Source: Cognatiyoonia sediminum
Lineage (GTDB): Bacteria; Pseudomonadota; Alphaproteobacteria; Rhodobacterales; Rhodobacteraceae
Length of the DNA: 64,000 nucleotides
Reading direction: 5' to 3'
Assembly: GCF_900129845.1 (NCBI RefSeq)
Contig: NZ_FQXB01000001.1
Coordinates: forward strand, 558,001 to 622,000
Positions 62,510 through 64,000 of the stretch are shown piece by piece. The translations under genes were made by a program, and so were the position numbers. The notes below the pieces were generated by a model that was not told where the DNA came from, ran no database searches, and worked only from the letters and a program-made list of their open reading frames with translations. Within the stretch, counting starts at the first letter, position 1, and the number at the start of each line of letters is the position of its first letter.

Positions 62510-63400
62510 ATGATCCAATCCATGACTGCCTACGCAAGCCGAACCGGAACCTTGGATGGTGCGAGTTGGATTTGGGAAATGCGTGGGGTTAATGCCCGCG
62601 GTCTGGACGTGAGACTTCGACTGCCCGACGGTTTGGACGGGCTGGAGCAAGCTGTCCGCGCGTCGATCAAAGAAAACCTAACGCGTGGGAACATAACCGT
62701 CTCACTGAGGCTGACCAGAGATGACACGGGAAGCGCTTTGGCTGTCGACGAGGCCCAGCTAGATCGCGTTTTGCAAGCGCTCGAACAAGTTCAGGATCGC
62801 GCCTTTAGTTTGGGCGTGACGCTCGGTCAACCAACTGCAGCTGACGTGCTGAGCCAACGCGGTGTGGTTGTTCAGAACAAATCGGAAGAGGACGACTCGA
62901 CGCTTGTCGACGCGCTGAAGGCCGATCTACCGGAGCTGATGAAGGATTTTGTTGCGATGCGCTCTGCAGAGGGAGACGCGTTGCAGAATGTGCTGCTGTC
63001 TCAGGTCGATGAAATAGAAAGCCTGACCACCTCGGCCATCCAAGCTGCCGAAGCACGGAAATCCCATCAGGCAGCGTCTCTCAAAGATGCGTTCAATCGG
63101 GTGATGGCAGAGGCCAAAGAGGTCGATCCAACGCGTGTAGAGCAAGAACTGGCGGTCATTGCCGTCAAACAAGATGTGACGGAAGAGCTCGACCGGCTGA
63201 CGGCTCATATTTCAGCAGCGCGCGATATGATCGCTGACCCAAAGCCGATGGGTCGCAAACTGGATTTTCTTGCCCAAGAATTTAACCGCGAAGCAAACAC
63301 CTTGTGTTCAAAGGCGCAGTTCAAAGACCTCACATCGGTCGGCCTTGATCTAAAGGCCGTGATCGATCAGATGCGCGAACAAATTCAAAACGTGGAATAA
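62510..63400 (+). CDS. yicC: YicC-family protein (endoribonuclease-like)
   Basis: YicC proteins have been linked to RNA cleavage and stationary-phase survival in E. coli. The conserved N-terminus [13 protein letters not shown], the middle [23 protein letters not shown] (split here) and the C-terminal DUF1732 segment [30 protein letters not shown] and TLCSKAQ are all present. The 296 residues are normal. gmk follows 2 bases on, the common yicC-gmk pair. Confidence 0.94.
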   Translation: MIQSMTAYASRTGTLDGASWIWEMRGVNARGLDVRLRLPDGLDGLEQAVRASIKENLTRGNITVSLRLTRDDTGSALAVDEAQLDRVLQALEQVQDRAFSLGVTLGQPTAADVLSQRGVVVQNKSEEDDSTLVDALKADLPELMKDFVAMRSAEGDALQNVLLSQVDEIESLTTSAIQAAEARKSHQAASLKDAFNRVMAEAKEVDPTRVEQELAVIAVKQDVTEELDRLTAHISAARDMIADPKPMGRKLDFLAQEFNREANTLCSKAQFKDLTSVGLDLKAVIDQMREQIQNVE

Positions 63401-63402
63401 CA

Positions 63403-64000
63403 ATGAACCGTCGCGGCCTACTTATTATCCTCAGCTCCCCATCTGGAGCAGGCAAGTCCACTCTAGCTGGTCGCTTGCGCGAATGGGATCCGACGCTCAG
63501 CTTTTCGGTCTCGGCTACGACACGTCCACCACGGGCCGGCGAAGTGGATGGTCAGCATTACTATTTCGTCTCTGTCGATGAATTTCAAAGACAGATTGAT
63601 GCTGGCGAGATGTTGGAACACGCGCAGGTGTTTGAGAACTACTACGGGTCTCCAAAGGCACCCGTCGAAAGAGCCATCAACGAAGGGCGCGACGTACTTT
63701 TCGATATTGACTGGCAAGGCGCGCAGCAGATTGCCAAATCGTCCCTTCGGGATCATGTGCTGTCGATCTTTATTCTGCCGCCCTCAATCTCCGAACTTCA
63801 TCGTCGCCTTGTGAGCCGAGGGCAGGACGCGCCGGACGTGATCCAACGTCGGATGCAGAAAAGTTGGGATGAGATCAGCCATTGGGACGTTTACGACTAC
63901 GTACTCATCAACGATGATTTGAACGAAACCGAAGAGCGGTTGAAAACGATCATCTCGGCCGAGCGGCTCCGCGCGAAGCAACAGCCAGACTTGATGGGTC
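63403..64000 (+). CDS. gmk: Guanylate kinase, cut by the window edge
   Basis: Phosphorylates GMP to GDP. The P-loop [10 protein letters not shown] (residues 11-20), the [19 protein letters not shown]-binding segment and [11 protein letters not shown] are clear. About 199 codons are inside the window and the frame is still open at base 64000; the family is usually 200-215 residues, so only the last few are missing. It uses the product of GuaA (26770-28329). Confidence 0.95.
   Translation, partial: MNRRGLLIILSSPSGAGKSTLAGRLREWDPTLSFSVSATTRPPRAGEVDGQHYYFVSVDEFQRQIDAGEMLEHAQVFENYYGSPKAPVERAINEGRDVLFDIDWQGAQQIAKSSLRDHVLSIFILPPSISELHRRLVSRGQDAPDVIQRRMQKSWDEISHWDVYDYVLINDDLNETEERLKTIISAERLRAKQQPDLMG

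Overview
The window is a gene-dense, moderately GC-rich bacterial chromosome segment. It looks like an alphaproteobacterium of the Rhodobacteraceae (Roseobacter group). The evidence is the dusB-ntrB-ntrC-ntrY-ntrX-trkA-trkH-hfq-hflX run, a fused ispDF gene, LpxI in place of LpxH, a class II DAHP synthase, an NtrC without the sigma-54 contact motif, a DUF6456 regulator and several small membrane proteins of a kind I associate with roseobacters. Identifications rest on motifs and family memory; no database search was run. I saw no insertion sequence, prophage, CRISPR array, rRNA or tRNA gene.

Layout. 0-3 kb: aroK-aroB, ssb, a small lytic transglycosylase. 3-10.4 kb: a complete peptide-type ABC importer on the minus strand (Tat-exported binding protein, two permeases, one fused double ATPase) with an AraC-type regulator beside it and repeat structures in the gap between them. 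10.4-23.5 kb: miaA, then a long plus-strand envelope run pyrH, frr, uppS, cdsA, dxr, rseP, a 42-residue membrane protein, bamA, skp-like, fabZ, lpxA, lpxI, lpxB. It joins isoprenoid carrier, phospholipid, outer-membrane assembly and lipid A synthesis, and lacks lpxD.

23.5-34 kb: a FadL-type porin, an EamA transporter, two small exported proteins (one a metallopeptidase-like protein lacking its catalytic glutamate), guaA, an MttB-family methyltransferase without pyrrolysine, a DUF6456 regulator behind a perfect CtrA-type box (a candidate GafA, activator of gene transfer agents), an aquaporin, lipA, hpt and a coupled 58-residue membrane protein. 34-38 kb: a COQ10/RatA-like protein, MmgE/PrpD, pncC/cinA, pgpA, ispDF. 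38-50 kb: the nitrogen-regulation and potassium-uptake run ending in hfq-hflX.

50-64 kb: a degenerate GGDEF membrane protein, a penicillin-acylase-family hydrolase, a complete branched-chain amino-acid type ABC importer (livJ, G, F, H, M) with a small cysteine-rich exported protein coupled inside it, a GlxA-type regulator, DAHP synthase, a PAS-like protein, yicC and the start of gmk, which runs off the window edge.

The most noteworthy points are the DUF6456/GafA candidate with its CtrA box, the catalytically broken GGDEF and metallopeptidase-like proteins, the exported protein embedded in the liv operon, the enlarged OppC-type permease, the two solute-binding-protein genes each followed by a hairpin before the permease/ATPase genes, and short genes below usual annotation cut-offs (16998-17126 and 33481-33657).
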